Shown: one piece after another, positions 1 through 13,102 of the stretch | Layout: every line of letters starts with the position of its first letter | Position numbering within the stretch: the first letter of the stretch is position 1 | NCBI GenBank assembly: GCA_020137815.1 | Contig: CM035350.1 | Coordinates: forward strand, 8,464,712-8,528,711 | Source of the DNA: Hormiphora californensis | Lineage: Eukaryota > Ctenophora > Tentaculata > Cydippida > Pleurobrachiidae | DNA: 64,000 bases | Direction: 5' to 3' | Notes under the pieces: generated by a model | Seen by the model: the letters and a program-made list of their open reading frames with translations, nothing else | Database searches by the model: none | Told to the model about the DNA's origin: nothing | Made by a program: the position numbers and the translations under genes

Positions 1-954
1 AATTTGTCGCCGGCTGGCTACCGGAGTGCCCTTTACTTTACAATGCAGTTCTAAACACTATCTTTCACTCTCAATATACAGCGGACAATAATATTTCTTT
101 TTAACTGTACAGCAACTGTTTGCATATTTTTGTTCAACTTTTGTTTGGCATAGTTACCATTTGACTCTCTCTGTCTTGGTACTACCGTCATGATCATCCA
201 CAATGAGAGAGTGTTCAATATTTGTTGATGAGTATATTCAATTTGTAATGTCTCAAAAGAATTATATATTTTTTCTCCGCCATTAAATAAACTTTGTCAT
301 TGAATTTAGGCAGGGTATTGCAGTACAGTCATGTGTTGATGTTTTTATGTAGAGAGATATAGATCTCTAAAAGGAAGCGTCTATTTGGCCACTACTAAAC
401 CGACCACTGCTGATGCTCTAGTAATACCCTGCCATAGTCTACCTCCCCAGTGATTTACTAGTACAAACGAAAAGAATAATGGCTCCTACAGAGGTTGCCA
501 TGGCAACTATTGGGCTCTGTAACCGCTACTTCTCTACCGATTACCACCTGCATCGACATCACATTCGTTGTCATGACAACTGCAGAGTTCACAGAATGAG
601 CGGAACGCGCGGAGCACTTCTTGTAGAGATCTCCGCGCGACAAAGATTCGCGCGCGGCGGCCGTTTCAGATTTTGGTTTGGTCTGGGACCTTCCATTCGA
701 TCATTTCCCGTTTTCCCGCCTAACGTCGCCTTTTTTACAAATTTCTTTTTGGCTCTTTTTCGCTTCGTGTTGCGGGCGATTCATTAATTGCTCACCAATT
801 TCCATAAAAGTGCGAATCTTTCGAAGCAAGTTCGATTCTATCAAAAGATCCCTGGTGATTGTCTATTTGGGGTTTGACTACTTTGAAATTTGATAAGTTG
901 TAGTAAATTTTGGGGGGTCGGGAGGTCTTATTGGGTTTTAAAGTGTATCCACCA
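1..954. other. Non-coding stretch, no gene recognised
   Basis: No convincing exon is visible. Open frames here are short and have no recognisable family. Positions about 309 and 434 carry short inverted ends (GGCAGGGTATT and its complement) that could bound a small MITE of about 125 bases, but the match is only 11 bases. The stretch 600-680 is richer in CG than its surroundings. Confidence 0.5.
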
Positions 955-1160
955 TCTATGGCGGTGCATGAGTGCACGATGAATATTTTAACAAAAAAAG
1001 AAAAAATGAAAAAGAAAATAAAGAAAAATTGAAAAAAAGTAGAAAAATAAAAAGAAAATTGAAAAAAAAGAAAAAAAAATTTGTTTTTTGAAATTTCGCG
1101 TGCACTCATGCACCGCGTAAACCGTAAATCGGCTCAAAAGTGCACGCGCGTTACATGTCG
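955..1160 (+). repeat. Dispersed foldback repeat, copy 1
   Basis: An A-rich block is flanked by GGTGCATGAGTGCACG and, further on, by an inverted version near 1100-1115. A second copy lies in reverse orientation at about 5625-5787 with the same T-rich core and the same flanking motif. Two inverted copies sharing a terminal motif suggest a short non-autonomous mobile element. Confidence 0.5.
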
Positions 1161-1449
1161 CGGCGAAATATTACAAAATAAGCTGCTTTTTTGCGGCGCG
1201 CAATTTTATTCTCATTTTGGCCAAAATTCCAACCAAATTTGGTTGGAATTTTTTACTTTTTTACCCCAACATCTGGTCGAACCCAACGTGTATGAGACTC
1301 ATTTTGATTAATTCTAGATATGGTTACCCCTTTCTCTCTTCAGCAGCTTCTCCTTGGCTGATGAAATGTGATACCAATCGGTAACGGGTAAACCACCTCA
1401 AGAGCCATCAAAAAGGAGACTTAAAGGATAAGGATTTAGCTACTATTTT

Positions 1450-1800
1450 CTTCCATAACACCCAATCTATGATCTACCCCTCCCTTCTCAGATACTGTGA
1501 GCGAAGTGATGCGGGAACTGTCAACTGGGACTCTGCCTAAAGAACGTCATTACTAAGCCAAAGGGGTCAACAGATGTCAGAGTTCTCGTAAATCGACCAG
1601 CTGCCGTGAGGACCGCTGACGCTGCCGTGAGGACCCCTTCCCCGGACATTGCCGTGAGGGCCGCTGCCGTGAGGATCCGGACGCTTCAAAGAGGAACCCT
1701 GCCGCTACCGAGAGGACACCTTCCCCCACTCCAATAGCCGCTGACAAGAGAACCCCCGCCTACCGCAACCGATAATCCAGCTGCTGAGATGTCCCCGCAT
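1450..1800. repeat. Direct-repeat copy and imperfect CTGCCGTGAGGACC repeats
   Basis: About 85 bases at 1450-1533 recur almost unchanged at 2744-2826, on either side of the foldback element at 1844-2665. The unit contains a pyrimidine tract ending CTTCTCAG, resembling a splice acceptor. Between 1600 and 1750 there are irregular repeats of CTGCCGTGAGGACC. No protein family was recognised. Confidence 0.5.
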
Positions 1801-1843
1801 CATAGTAAGTTAACAAACGAAAACTCCTCCCCCAGGCGCCATC

Positions 1844-2665
1844 TAGTCAGGACCACTATTGGTGCGCGGTCGTGCCCACGGAAGGAGTGCTTGGATCATC
1901 TTGAAACCGGTTTTAAGTTAACTAATACATATCCAAAAGTGTCTGTAGCTATTTGGGTGATGTTCTGACAATCCAATTACGAGTTATGACCAAAAAACAG
2001 TCAAAAAAGACGTTTTAAAGTGACAGAAAGGAGGACCTGAACACAGCCCTTATATGAAGGGTTGGGGCTATGAAACTTCTTGAGTGGACAGAGAATCGTC
2101 CAAATTTGCAGTGTCAACTTTGGAATAGTTTCTATCTTTTGTAGTTATTTAATTAGAGCCGTTTAAACATGTGAGAAGATGCTGTAGGGGCCTCTAATAG
2201 TGTGTATTTTTGCTTGTGAAGTGATCACTTGACGAGATTTACCCAATTAGAGAGCAGATTAAAGCATACAAGCGGTGAGAGCAAGCAATATGGGTCGGAA
2301 ACAGTACCAAATTACCCTATTTTGCAGACCGTCTCACATGTTTAAACAGCTCTAATTAGATAACTACAAAAGATAGAAACTATTCCAAAGTTGACACTGC
2401 ATATTTGGACGATTCTCTGTCCACTCAAGAAGTTTCATAGCCCCAACCCTTCATATAAGGGCTGTGTTCAGGTCCTCCTTTTTGTCACTTTAAAACGTCT
2501 TTTTTGACTGTTTTTTGGTCATAACTCGTGATTGGATTGTCAGAACATCACCCAAATAGCTACAGACACTTTTGGGTATGCATTAGTTAACTTGAAACCG
2601 GTTTCAAGATGATCCAAGCACTCCTTCCGTGGGCACGACCGCACACCAATAGTGGTCCTGACTAA
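1844..2665. mobile_element. Foldback (long inverted repeat) element
   Basis: Left arm about 1844-2179 is the near-perfect reverse complement of right arm about 2336-2665. Both end in a sequence reading AGTCAGGACCACTATTGGTG or its complement. The spacer of about 150 bases is unrelated. No transposase frame lies inside, so it is non-autonomous. The arms differ at scattered single bases, so the copy is not brand new. Confidence 0.8.
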
Positions 2666-3000
2666 TCAGTGATGGCCCATCACTCATGACGCATCAATCC
2701 CATGTGACATGCCATTGTTATCCACTATCTTTCCAACTTATTTTCTTCCATAAAATCCAATCTATGATCTACCCCTCCCTTCTCAGATACTGTGAGCGAA
2801 GTGATGGGGGAACTGTCAACTGGGAGTACAAGCACCAGTACCATTTGATATGGACCAAATTACCCAAGTAATTACGAAGTGTGTGGATGCTGCGGTAACT
2901 AGGGCACTGGCTAATTACCAGTTAATGAACCCCCGACATCTACACCCGCTACAGAGGAAGAACGACCGAGAAGAAAAAGAAGGAAGCAGGAGGTGACACG

Positions 3001-4078
3001 TGCGCCTCTGCCTTTGAATGATTGTACCAATTTGCCTGATATCCCGAAGGAGAATCCACACTTCGAGGTAACATTTTACATTCTAAACCCCTGATTTCCG
3101 AATCAATTGTTCTCATCTCAATTTCAAGAATATTACACGGGTCCTTACTGTGGCTGAGATCCCATAAAAATGTATACTCGATGGTGCTCGATATCACACA
3201 GCACATTATGGCTTCACCTGTGAAACTTAGCACCACAGCTAGGTCCCATTCCCATTTGAGAGAGACTAATTTGAACATTCAACAGGTCAATAACAAAATG
3301 CTGGTGTGTAAGTTGTGTGTAAAGAACCCTACCGAGGCACTCAACATGAACTTCCCGCAAACTCGGTACGGAGATGATGGGAAGCAGTCGGTGCTATGGA
3401 CTAAGAAGATGTGCCGGCTTCTAGACAGGTCCTTTTCAACACAAAACACAGTGTGTCTTACAAGTGAGGCCATGTTTTATATTTAATTGTATACAGACAT
3501 ACAGTATATCATTTTTGAACATTGCATAAAACAGAAAGCTAGTATGTGCGGTGTGAAAATGACCTTTGACTAAACTCCAGATTATTTCAGGCAGTTTGCG
3601 GCACAAGTGGAGGTCTCCATTATCAATGGGGAGGAGTGGGGAACCACGTTTCAAATTCAATCAAGAAAACTGGGGCAGTTCTTGAATGAAAATGATTTCA
3701 CGGTAACGGCAGACAAGGGTACTTCCATGGGAAGGTAGTTCATTGTTAATTCATGGATAGACTAATTGTAGTTTCAGGTGTGCCCGGTAGCCGGTTTCCA
3801 AATGATGAGAAGCTTCAAAGGTCAAACATAGTGACGTGACCAAGTGATAATAATATTCTGAATATTCTGAATTCTCAGGAAGCGGCTGATCATCGCTGTG
3901 CGGACCAGTAACTGTATTTGTCACGTTGGCCACCCCTATGTGGGGAAGAAAAGCGATGGCATTACACCGGGGAAGCTTGTGTACGATTCCATCTGTGCAC
4001 TTGGTGTTACTCCGACCGGCTTCATGGAGCACTTCAAAGGAGTATGCTATGATGGCCAGCTTGTGAAAATACATGTAG
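3001..4078 (+). pseudogene. Decayed transposase-like gene fragments
   Basis: Several exon-like open stretches on this strand (about 3181-3478, 3588-3735 and 3880-4078) could be joined at GT-AG sites. The readable pieces include ADKGTS, GHPYVGKKSDG, VYDSI and KGVCYDGQ, in an order that recalls an uncharacterised transposase-like family of invertebrate genomes (ADKGT ... GHPVV..DG ... DGQYF). Downstream candidate exons at about 4305 and 4972 run quickly into stops. It is probably a decayed mobile-element gene, but a rapidly evolving host gene cannot be excluded. Confidence 0.3.
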
Positions 4079-5159
4079 GTTTTTAATTACACTGCATACA
4101 CTCCAGAGTCCACAATCCATGGAGACTGAATCACTTCAAATGTCCAGGGGTTCACTCTCCCCTTTCCCAGGGAGACTGAACCACTTCAAATATCCAGGGG
4201 TTCAATATCCACTCTGTCTCCTCACCAACTTCCAGTGATTGTTGATAAGACCTCTCTCCTCTCAATTCCCCACTCCTCTATCTTACTAACTCCCCTCTCT
4301 TCAGATTATCACATGCTGGACCAGAGAAATGTATTGCTAATTGTTACTATACAGATGAGTTTACTGAATATGAAGCGATCAGGCTCCTAAATTGATAGAC
4401 TTCCCTGCCTCACACAGAGGTCATTTATATGATGATTGGAGATGAACGGAAACTGTGTGCCAATGGACCATATTGTTAGTTCAGGTAAGAACAGTTGAAT
4501 CTCCTGCTAAGGGTATAGGTAGGGTGGTTTATCGTCTCCTTTCAAAGGGGTGTACTCTCCCTTTCCCCGAAGAGACTGGACCCATTCAAAACGTCCGGAG
4601 GTTCACTCTCCCTCTGAAGTCTGAACTCTGAACCCCCACTAACTCCCGGGGATCGGTCATCGGGCACCCATGGGGCAGTATATTATAGTTTACTCTGTCC
4701 AGCGAATCAATGTAGCGGGTGACCCGCTCAATATTAACCCGGGTTTATTGATTAGGGTAGCAACTGACTTTTTGAAACGTTTGAAACGGTGGCTAATTTG
4801 AAACACCCCCTCCAGAGTTCAGTAGGTGCACCCGATTTGGATTTTTAGACATCAGTAGGCTAGTCCGAACCCATGCCAAGCTCACCGATGTCTAAAATCC
4901 AAATCTGGTGCCGCCGTTTCAAATAGCCAGTCGCTTTCCATATATAGGACTAATATAATACTTGTTTCAGGTTGCCAAAGCTAAAGTAACGAGTGTCAAA
5001 CATCAAGTGTTTACTTGTGCTGTTGCACCGACCCCCGCACAACAACAATACAAGTGTTTACTACCTTCACTCCAATCGGTGTCCCCGATCCAAAGTTCTT
5101 GATTTCCGGAGTGTACAATTGTTTGAAACTCTATTTTGAAGAAGAAGTGACTTTATATA

Positions 5160-5232
5160 ATTATACCTGTGTGGGAGAGAGAGAAAAAGAGAGAGAAAAA
5201 TAGAGATGGAGAGAGAGAGGGAGAGAGAGAGG

Positions 5233-5312
<80 letters not shown>
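5160..5312. repeat. (GA)n microsatellite
   Basis: This is an almost uninterrupted GAGA tract. Long open frames across it on both strands are by-products of the dinucleotide repeat. Confidence 0.95.
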
Positions 5313-5624
5313 CGAGAAAAAATATATATTGACTGTAAATTTTACTACCATTCTTCAAACAATATCGTATATCACGTGTTTTAGTTTGATTAACAATGAA
5401 TAAGCGATCCACTTAAAAGAAAAGTGATGAACCTTTTTGCTGATGTTGGTGTGATGTCGGAATCGGTCTGTATGGCGGCGCCATATCCCATTTGATTCTC
5501 ACACACACAGTGCGCTCAGATGGGTCGCGGCGCCAGACAGGAATCGATAGGGTCTACTGGAGCACTTGCTCGCGATTGCGTCTAGCGCGCGGTGAAAGTG
5601 AAAATTGTTAGCATTTAGCACGCG

Positions 5625-5787
5625 CGTGCACTTTTGAGCCGATTTACGGTTCACGTGGTGCATGAGTGCACGCGAAATTTCAAAAAAACCGAATTTTTTT
5701 CTTTTTTTTCAATTTTTCTTCTTTTTCTTTTTCATTTTTTCTTTTTTTGTTAAAAAATTCATCGTGCACTCATGCACCGCCATAACC
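5625..5787 (-). repeat. Dispersed foldback repeat, copy 2 (reverse orientation)
   Basis: The T-rich core is flanked by GTGCATGAGTGCACGCG on the left and GTGCACTCATGCACCGCC on the right. It matches the copy at 955-1160 in opposite orientation. Confidence 0.5.
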
Positions 5788-6108
5788 ATCCATCAGAAAC
5801 ACTTTTAGAAAACACTTTTGTTGGTAGTGAAACAAATTTGCAACACACATGAACAGAAAACAAATAAACGCGTAGGTGCAGTAGCAAATAATTATTCTTC
5901 ATGTCCCTTTCGTTTAGGCAATCCCAAATAATTAGTGGTCCCAAGGTAAACACTTCCAGCCACAGCTACATTAATACAGTCTCATCATCAATATATAGGT
6001 CAATTATTATACATTTAGTCCAAGGTGCACCGGGGACGGTCACCAGACCGTGTGAGTCCAGGGGGCTGCTAGACAGCTGCTTCATGTCAGTAGATATCAG
6101 TTGAGATT

Positions 6109-7344
6109 CTAGTAGGGATGGTACCGGTGGGATGGGTGATGGGATCTAGGGGCTGATGATTCAGGACCCGTACTAGAGGACAGCTGATTACTCTGGACGG
6201 GCATTAAATGTGGTCCTCCTGATCCGGCTAATGAGAAATCGTTCTTCAACTGTCTCTCCTCGTACTCACGCAGCTTAGCTCGAACCGTTTTATCTTCCTG
6301 CTAGGGCCAGTAATAAGGAACGTGTGTTAAACTTAAATCATGATCAGCTAGTGGGGAAGTTCTGAAGTAAAAGGAGGTAGTTGGGAAGGGGCTGATAGAC
6401 AGTTAATTTCTTGATTGCTATTGTCGGAACAACAGAGATAAGTAGATGAGATGGATAGGGCAAGGGCGATGGATAGGGGAAGGGGAGGGGGCGATGGATA
6501 GGGCAGGGGGCGGTGGATAATAGACTCACATCTGCAAGATCATAATCGAACTCTAGTCGGGCAACTCCATCCAATCGCTTGATGTCTATCCATCCCTTTA
6601 GTTGAACACAGACCCCGTTCATTATGAATCTACTCTTTAAAACTACCTGAAGTGGGTGGGAAAGTGAGAGAATGATAAATGTTGTCCTTATACAACTAGA
6701 AGATAGGGAGGTGAGTTGTTTACAACTAGTCAAGCATGTCTTGTGACGAATATAGCGGTTATAGGGAGGTAGAAGTGTGAAGCGGCCGATTGCAAAGTGT
6801 GCCCCCTACCTTTGACGGGTCCTTTTCAAAGTCAACGTATTCCTTTGAGACCTTCTCCGTGGGTCCGGTGGGAGGCCAAAACTGAAGCATCAGATTTACC
6901 CCCGTGTTCAGGAACGCCTAGTCACAAAGGAGAGAGATTCGTGAGCGGTGCATGATGTTATAATAAGTGTGCTGGAGTTCAAAGGAGATCTTTTACAACA
7001 TGCTCATCTAGATTTACAAACACACGCCGTCTAATTAGAACGAACATGTCATTTACATACCACGCATGTGTGCCCCTCCTTGCAGTCATTGATGAAGCGC
7101 TGTGATCTCTCATCAGGTGGCTTGTCTCGGTATGATGTTACCCTGATCTGAAATTAGAGAAGTGGTGAAATCTAGAGAATTAGAGAGTGGTCAGTGGTGT
7201 TGCGTGAAATATAGAAACTGTTTCATAGCACATTAAAACTTTAGTTTAGGAGAATTTGGGACGAACCTCTGAATCTTCGCTGAGTTTCCTAAATAGTTCA
7301 TCGGTTTCAAACTTGTGACTCTGGTCTTGGACAACCCGCGGCAT
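6109..7344 (-). CDS. CBFB: Core-binding factor subunit beta (CBF-beta)
   Basis: Non-DNA-binding partner of Runx transcription factors; it raises their DNA affinity in the nucleus. Five coding exons on the minus strand (7344-7267, 7147-7061, 6917-6810, 6646-6530, 6297-6109) all join in phase 0 and give 192 residues; the human protein has 182-187. Family signatures seen in order are MPRVVQDQ..KFE.DELFRKLS, YRDKPPDERSQRF, NLMLQFWP, SKEYVDFE, IMNGVCVQLKGWIDIKRLDG and LEFD, which follow the human protein nearly position by position. The start was chosen at the conserved MPRVV, but the exon continues in frame upstream (LLQYGL) and can be joined to another exon at 7459-7691. The C-terminal tail is Ser/His/Pro-rich. 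Single copy, no damage seen. Confidence 0.93.
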
Positions 7345-7458
7345 CAGCCCATATTGCAGCAACTAAGGGTACAGAGGTTAGGGGGTACAACTACTAGACT
7401 CGAGAGTCGAGTAGTATAATAGTCAAGTCTGTTCTGTACTGTCATTGTGTTCATCACC

Positions 7459-7691
7459 TTCATTTCAAGATTTGTCAAGTTGGTCAGATTAGTCCGCTGT
7501 CTCGGTCCGCCATTGGCAGCTGGTGCCTGCTGCTGCTGTTGTGTCTGTCGACTCACGTGGAACATGGGGGCTGCTTCGTCAGCGGGATCCGCGGGAGGCC
7601 GGTGGTGGTGGTGGTGGTCCTGGTCTGGGTTAGGTGGGTAGTGCCGCAGCGCACCGCACGCCTCGCTCACTAGGGGGTGTGTTGCGACAAC
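7459..7691 (-). CDS. Possible upstream exon extending CBF-beta
   Basis: This open exon-like block is bounded by a CTCTAG acceptor and a GTGATG donor and joins in phase to the first CBFB exon, reading NLEMK then LLQYGLMPRVV. It encodes a low-complexity segment with a His run, a Gln run (TQQQQQ) and a threefold NLT. A further possible exon (about 7939-7982) upstream also joins in frame. CBF-beta in other animals begins at MPRVV, so this could be a lineage-specific N-terminal extension, a 5' UTR that happens to be open, or part of a neighbouring gene fused by readthrough. Confidence 0.4.
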
Positions 7692-8097
7692 CTAGAGCAG
7701 AGGACATGGTTATGGGATTATGGGTAGGAATATGGGGGACATGGCTATAGGATGAGTTGGGATATATTGGAGACATGGTTAATGGTTATGGGATCAGCTG
7801 TAGGGGTATTATTATTGGGGTTTCATTTTGATCTACCGAATCCTCACGGAAATAAAATAACGGTGTTTATGGACTGAAATGCCAAATGGGTATCTCCGCC
7901 CTCCGGTAGTAGCAAAGATCTTTAGCTGCCAGGACCACACCAGCTCTCAACTACTACTTACCACGGTTGCGCTGATTGCTATGAACGATGGGCGGGTAGG
8001 GTACTGAGTTTAAAGCCCGGCAGTGTTATTAGGAGGGCTGTCGAGCTTCCCTTTCTCGTTGTACCAAACTGCAGGCCGCTACTATCATGAGATCGGA

Positions 8098-8475
8098 GAG
8101 AAAATGAGTTAGCATAGGGGAAAATGGGTTAGTATTCGGGGGAAAATGGGTTAGCATTCGGGGGAAATGGGCTAGTATTGGAGGAAATGGGTTAGCATTT
8201 GGGGGAAATGGGTTAGCATTTGGGGGAAATGGGTTAGCATAATAGCATTTGGGGGAAATGGGTTAGCATTGGGGGAACTGCAGGTTTAGATTTGACTCAT
8301 AAAAAAGAACAACTAAACAACTCAACAACTCAACAACTGAACAAGAGAACAACTGAACAAGAGAACAACTGAACAAGAGAACAACTGAACAAGAGAACAA
8401 CTGAACAAGAGAACAACTGAACAAGAGAACAACTGAACAAGAGAACAACTGAACAAGAGAACAACTGAACAAGAA
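8098..8475. repeat. Two adjacent minisatellites
   Basis: From about 8098 to 8275 a unit of about 20 bases (GGGGGAAATGGGTTAGCATT) is repeated with variation. From about 8336 to 8475 a 16-base unit (AACAACTGAACAAGAG) is repeated about nine times. Reverse-strand open frames across the second array are artefacts of the repeat. Confidence 0.9.
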
Positions 8476-8539
8476 ATTGAGTACTACTGAAATGTGACAG
8501 ATGTGTGCTACAAATATAGAGCAACAATAAAACCTGAGC

Positions 8540-11500
8540 TGTACACTGCTAACTTTATATAATTAGTAATTAGGGTGTGTGCTACCATGCTGATAGAAAA
8601 CTGTTACTTTTACTGCTTTTGTGCCTGTCTGGATAGTGCAGCGTGAACACAGGTCACAGGAATTTTTCACATTCCACCAACAGTGCTCAATCGGGATCCC
8701 GGATATAAGTGATAACAAAGAGAATCAAGTTTATTTCAGATTGAACAAATGTTTCCATGGCACTAGCACCATCTCATCAGTAATTAACAAACTGAAAGCA
8801 ATATAGACACGTGTGTTCGCCTACAAAACTATCAAATTATTCAGGAATTAATTAAATAGTTTCTGTTCCTTATAGATCAGCTCGTTTCCTCAATCCTAAA
8901 GGAAAACAGCAAGTCCTTTATAAATGAAGGAGCCAGTTAAATTTTTGTCGAGTCGCCAATTAACTGACACGGTGACGAAAAAATCTGCCGGATTTAGAAC
9001 TCAAGTCTCCCCTCTCTCTCTCTCCCTTGTTCTAATTCTCTCCTCCAAATAACACTCTGCAATTATCTTTTCCAGATTTAGGCCCTTTGGTCCTCTATGC
9101 GGTTAACCGTTCCTGGCAGGGTTCCCCTCAAATTTGTAATATTTACTATTTTCAGCCTTGTAGGTTATTTAAACTTATGATAATTGTGTCACAAATAAGT
9201 GTCCTAATTACAGATGAAAAATTACTATTCCTAAAATCAAATGTACAAAAATCGTACGGGGGACAAATCGGGCTTCACCAGATGGTGGGATGCGAGAGAA
9301 GGGACAGAAAACCGCAAATTTAGCATTGTAGAGTTTGTGGTTTAGCAATTTCAGTTTAGAGAGAGGGGGTGAGCGATCGAGTACACATGTGTGTGAATGA
9401 GATACACACGTGTCCTTCAATTCGGTACTTGGAATTGCTTGTAAGGGCTGAACCACCGAAGATTATGTAACTAAGGGGGTCAATAAATGTGTCACGTGCA
9501 GGAGACAACGAGATACTAAGAGGTAACAGCAGGGAGAGGGAAACTAAGAGAGGGAAAGGTGAGGTATACTACTAAGAGCCGATGCATGACCGGTATTATA
9601 ACAAGCGTCAACAACTTATACAATTTGAATTATGACGACCATTCGATATATTAGCTGACACATAGCTGACACTGGGAATACGTAGCTTCAAAACTCGATA
9701 AACAAAATCTCGATCCCCCAATTGACACTTTAACAATGAACAAATGAGACAAATACAGAGGAGGAGGCGATATGTAGTGTATATCAAGCAAGCAGGCATC
9801 GCACGACGCACACATCTCTCTCCAAACCCCGGGAAACTGCGGGATCTCCGTTGACCAATCCGTATAATACTGATCACGACTTGGAGCAGTATATTAGATA
9901 GGTGTGGGGGCCATATAATGAATGATATAAATCAAGTGTGTGTGATGTCTGAAAGTTCTAAATATTGTTTCACATGTAGAAACACTGGCTAGTCAATGTC
10001 ACGTGGTCACATCACGTGTCTATAATCATGGCACAATCCTTTCCATTACACGTGACTACCCGTGTGACGCGAGAAGAAACTCTCTGCCTGGCTATCGTAA
10101 ACAAACAACCCATCTCAAGGAGGGGTAGCTCCCCCACCCACCTAGCGAGGGAGGGAGGAGTATAGCAGCACTATACTCTTTAGACAGTCAATACTAGCCC
10201 AAACCTTATTACTAGGTTGATTAAAGCTCGAGTAAGGGCTAGATTAAAGGGAACTAGTTTATTATTGACCCCTCTAGGAATAGTTAGATCCAATAGTTAG
10301 ATCCAGGCAATAAGACAACAAATCGTCCACCCGTAAATGTCAACTCCCAGTATTCCGCAATAACAACAAAAACCGATGGAGAAACAACTGCAGGCTGAGG
10401 TGGAGCGAGAGAGAGAGAGAGAAAGAGGTTGCAAAGGGACATTAAAAGTCCCCTTCTAGTTGTAAACTAAACACTGCACTTGATGGATGTAAGCCTGACA
10501 CTAAAACGACTGTGGGAATAATAATGGGATGAATAATGTGATTAATAAGAGGATTTTTTTGTAGGGCACATATCCCAAATTAGGCTTTCGTATAACTTTT
10601 CATTGGGCTATACGACGTAATAGAGTCTGAATCTAGCCACAAAATAGAGTCTAGAACCAGCTAAAACGAAATTTGGAGGAAGATAAAACTACTAACCGAT
10701 CACTCAAATAACATAATAAGGCAACAAGGACCCCAGGTCACACTCTCGACTAGTCTGGCACATTCTATTTGGCCGCCGAGAAATTATATTTCGCATTCCC
10801 CATAAAATACAAAATAAATCCCCATTATAATATTCAACTTGTATTTCAAAGCTGTCAAGTCTTTCCTATCACGTTGAGTTGAGAAACGTGATTACCACAT
10901 GTGTAGTAAAGAAGACAATACTAGATTGTGTAACTGTTCGATAGATCGAGGGGGGGGGGGACATGTTAGCTGGTCGGATCGCGGGTAACTATTGCTGTTA
11001 TGGGGGAGAGATCAGACTGTCACTTGCCGGGCATGAAAAGCACTTTCCTACTATCTATTATATGCTAGTAAACACCGCTTATTCTTAATAATATGGCGTC
11101 ATGATATGCCAACTGAGCTGCTGTAAAACGTGCAGCAGGGAGAGACTTTATCATGAAAGTTCCGAGAATACGTTATTTGTATCTACATTAACATTCTAGA
11201 AATAACTGTTACGAAGTCCCCCCCCCCCCACCCGCGTCTAACAATAGCTCTTGGTGAAATTCCCCCACGCCCTGCATGCTGGAATGTTAGGGAGATTAGT
11301 AATATGGCGACACCGACTAGTAACATAATATTGCATGGACGACTAGAATAAGCTTCTCCAGTCTAAACTAGGACGACTAGAATAAGCTTCTAAACTTGGA
11401 TTAGGGCTGTCGGGTCAGTGATCTAACAACAACAGCAAATACACTAACATCGTCTCTCCCGATTTCTTTTTACAATCTTTCTACCTCTCCGTCTGAACGG

Positions 11501-11590
11501 GAGGCTAGAGAACGAATCAGAGGTCGCTGGTTCTTGAAAAACGATTAGCAAACCACAAAGACATGTATTTCCGCACTCCATGCCAATATA
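8540..11590. other. Long stretch without a recognised gene
   Basis: Short open frames occur (for example 8621-8806 + and 9608-9877 -), but none has a recognisable family, convincing splice partners or a signal peptide. The region holds short simple repeats and homopolymer runs (G run near 10951, C run near 11219). It may contain regulatory DNA for the BPI-ShKT gene downstream, but no specific site can be supported. Confidence 0.5.
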
Positions 11591-11601
11591 TCTCTCCCTC
11601 G

Positions 11602-11735
<134 letters not shown>

Positions 11736-12179
11736 CACATGATGGCACACAAGTCCGAAGAATTTGTCAAATCTACCGCCCAGCAAGAGGGAGTGGTAAA
11801 GGAAATAGAACACTATCAAAGTGACTGAACTAAAGTGCAACATAGGACGATACTTTTGTACCCATCTCTCTTCCCCCGTCATCTCTCTCGCTCTGCCCAA
11901 TTGAGACCCAATAACAAGATGACAAGCGGCGCTCTGGAGAGACGTGTCCCCCTGAGGGCTCGCATGACAGGTGCCCCTATCACGTGACTAACCAGGGTTC
12001 TAACACGTGACCTGATTACCCCCCGTTACACTTCCATTGCTCAGTATGCAAGAGCTACCCCAAGCTAGCACGACAAACGGTCCATATGATTCCGTGAGCT
12101 CTGTTTCTGCACACTTACAAATAAAGAATTCGAATATTCAACAGAACAAGGTTTATAATTTTCATTCAAATTGGGGGTT

Positions 12180-13053
12180 TTACTTTCTCTGGGAGCGAAG
12201 GAAATCTCTAATGCCATTGTGAATCATGTCCCTTGTTAGTTGAGTGGGCCTGAACTTGCCACAGTACCTCACTGAGCCCTGAGGGGGTGATTGGATTATT
12301 GGTAGGGGACCTGCTGCAGTTCAACTCTTGGTATATTGAAAAGGGCACTGATTAACAGTGTAGTACCAATATCATATGGATCAATACTGTCTCACAATAA
12401 ACTCTCAGACATATTGTACAGTTCTCTATAATAGAGACAGATAGTTCTGTTTGGCAGACCCCTATAGTAGTGCGCCCACTGCCCAGATCGGGTCGGTGTT
12501 GCCAAACAGATAGAGCTCTAAACATCTAAATCATTTTACTTACGTTAAGAACTTCAGAGATGGTATTGTAAAACTGGATGTAGTCTTTGGAAGGGGACAC
12601 ATTGTTCAACAGATACTCAACTGCATTTACCTTAGCGTCAACTGTGGAAGGATGATGTGATTTGACGGGAAATATCATACATTTACAATTAGGCAAACCT
12701 CTCAACCAATCAAATATGCACACAAAAATGAATGAATTGGCACCCTATTTCAGAAACTACTTGTTCATAACCCAATCCTAGGATTTATCTTTTTCGACAC
12801 ATACCCTTATCTTCCTCGTCTTGACATTGTCCACAGGACTTTTTGCAGTGGTACAGCATGTAGTTAGGATTCTTCCGACACTCTCCCCGACTAGCCCAGT
12901 ACACACATTGCTGCGTGAGATTGGGGTTGTTATCGGAGCTGCAGCAGCAGTGAGTGGTGACTGGTGTGTACAGCTGTGTCTTGCTTTTATAGTATTAGTA
13001 GCAGCTAGCTCAGAAGAGAGAGAAAAAAGAGAGAGACTAGAGAGAGAGAAAGA

Positions 13054-13102
<49 letters not shown>

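Noticed and set aside
5067-5412. Ser/Leu-rich and Glu/Arg-rich ORFs over GA/CT tracts (also at 11.5, 21.1, 33.9 and 50.8 kb)
   Set aside because: Dinucleotide repeats give open frames in all phases; no homology or gene structure.
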